From Flammulina velutipes (lineage: Eukaryota; Basidiomycota; Agaricomycetes; Agaricales; Physalacriaceae): 64,000 bases of DNA. The notes under the pieces are model-generated. The model worked only from the letters and a program-made list of their open reading frames with translations, was not told the origin of the DNA and did no database searches. Location: contig CM022372.1 of the NCBI GenBank assembly GCA_011800155.1, positions 1,178,001-1,242,000 on the forward strand. The letters run 5' to 3'. Positions 63,401-64,000 of the stretch are shown here, piece after piece. Position numbers and translations under genes: made by a program. Within the stretch, counting starts at the first letter, position 1. Every line of letters begins with the position of its first letter.

Positions 63401-64000
63401 CAGGAAAGGACGGTCGGTCTTCCAGAATCTTTCAAAGTTCCTGGTCTACCTTCTGTCTGGCAATGTTGCGGAAGTTTTGGTTCTGATGGTCGGGCTCGCC
63501 TTCAGAAGTGAAGGCGTCGCTGTGTATCCTATCTCGCCTGTGGGTGCGTTGTGGATCAATACGATCTCTGCAGGTCCACCTGCGTTGGCGTTGGGAATCG
63601 AGCCAACTGCGCACGATGCCATGTATCTGGCCCCAGATAGTTTCCAGGCAATCTTTACCACATCTTGGTATTGCGGTTCGTCTGTTTCATTGTCAATCAA
63701 CGATGTTATCTAACCTTTGACATAGACACTATTGGTTATGGTATCCTCATGGGCGCACAGACGTTGGCGAATTTCGTGATCGTTCAGTATGGGGTTGCGG
63801 ACGGAACGCAAGACATCCATCCCAAGTGTAACGACGCCCTCGTTGGATTGCAGCCCGGATGCGAAATCATCTACAAGGCTAGGGGAACTGCATTTGCTAC
63901 TTTGAAGATCCTCCTAATGGTGCACGCTCTTACAGTGAGTCCATTATTTTCTTTTGAACTTGGGTCATAACTGAACGACCGTTCAAGTGCAAAAGTATGA
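60490..64000 (+). CDS. P-type ATPase, ENA/type IID cation pump (3' end cut by window)
   Basis: ENA-type pumps export Na+ or K+ across fungal plasma membranes. ATG 60490 gives MSEKASVSECDFNGAPHTVS and the cytosolic VDPLLGLFEDRAKEILAKNG. Key motifs are intact: actuator LLTGESLPVAK (about 61155), TM4 AAAVSLLPASLVAVVNLTLA, which resembles the ENA type rather than the PEGL of Ca2+ pumps, the phosphorylation site CSDKTGTITVGRM (Asp codon 61740), nucleotide-binding EHPFDSTIKRM, hinge MLTGDHAATATAIA and TGDGVNDSPALKRADVGVAM. Membrane helices 5-8 follow (FQNLSKFLVYLLSGNVAEVL, PISPVGALWINTISAGPPAL). About nine introns are present, and the reading frame leaves the window inside the C-terminal membrane domain. 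An alternative label is Ca2+-ATPase-like; TM4 favours ENA. Confidence 0.88.

Overview
This is a gene-dense fungal nuclear window, most likely from an Agaricomycete (mushroom-forming basidiomycete). The signs are: almost every gene is interrupted by many short GT-AG introns of about 45-75 nt, intergenic spaces are often below 200 bp, and the gene set is typical of that group (WSC-domain copper radical oxidase, SKN1/KRE6 glucan-synthesis protein, GH85 endoglycosidase, Ser/Gly-rich single-pass membrane proteins). No rRNA, tRNA, CRISPR array or intact transposon was recognised. Most gene models below were spliced by hand, by following the reading frame and family motifs across introns, so internal exon borders are approximate unless a position is given.

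Layout. 0-7 kb: an unrecognised partial gene at the left edge, a hypothetical protein, an otubain deubiquitinase, a long gene-poor stretch, and a SIKE/FGFR1OP2-type coiled-coil protein. 7-24 kb: a large PH-domain protein, the 8.8-kb PRP8 spliceosome gene (minus strand), an F-box/LRR-like gene with an apparent frameshift, and an unknown protein. 24-28 kb: a Fus1-like mucin/TM/SH3 protein, a second F-box protein with a 14-nt microexon, and a small membrane protein. 28-37 kb: a secreted copper radical oxidase with four WSC domains and a SKN1/KRE6 protein (cell wall and extracellular oxidation). 36-41 kb: two tightly packed divergent pairs, THO3/ZIP9-like and COX6/mitochondrial KHE1-like. 41-52 kb: a short-chain dehydrogenase, a Ser/Gly-rich membrane protein, a conserved-looking ORF broken by a homopolymer frameshift, a type I membrane protein, an MFS transporter and a GH85 ENGase. 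52-64 kb: mitoribosomal mS33, then a rearranged region, then an ENA-type (IID) P-type ATPase cut by the right edge.

The most interesting region is 53.4-59.6 kb. It carries two copies of an unrecognised gene (starting Met-Gln-Pro-Trp-Glu, called MQPWE here), two antisense-oriented copies of a telomere-capping TEN1-like OB-fold gene, one EAF-like transcription elongation factor, and a very short Rad52/Rad59-like gene. The TEN1 copies are nearly identical, with one 150-bp perfectly identical stretch that contains a whole intron, while the MQPWE copies have clearly diverged. This points to an old segmental duplication followed by gene conversion of TEN1, or to a second, younger event. An ssDNA/telomere theme (TEN1 twice, Rad52-like once) next to an uncharacterised duplicated partner gene is the best candidate here for something undescribed; the functional link is inference.
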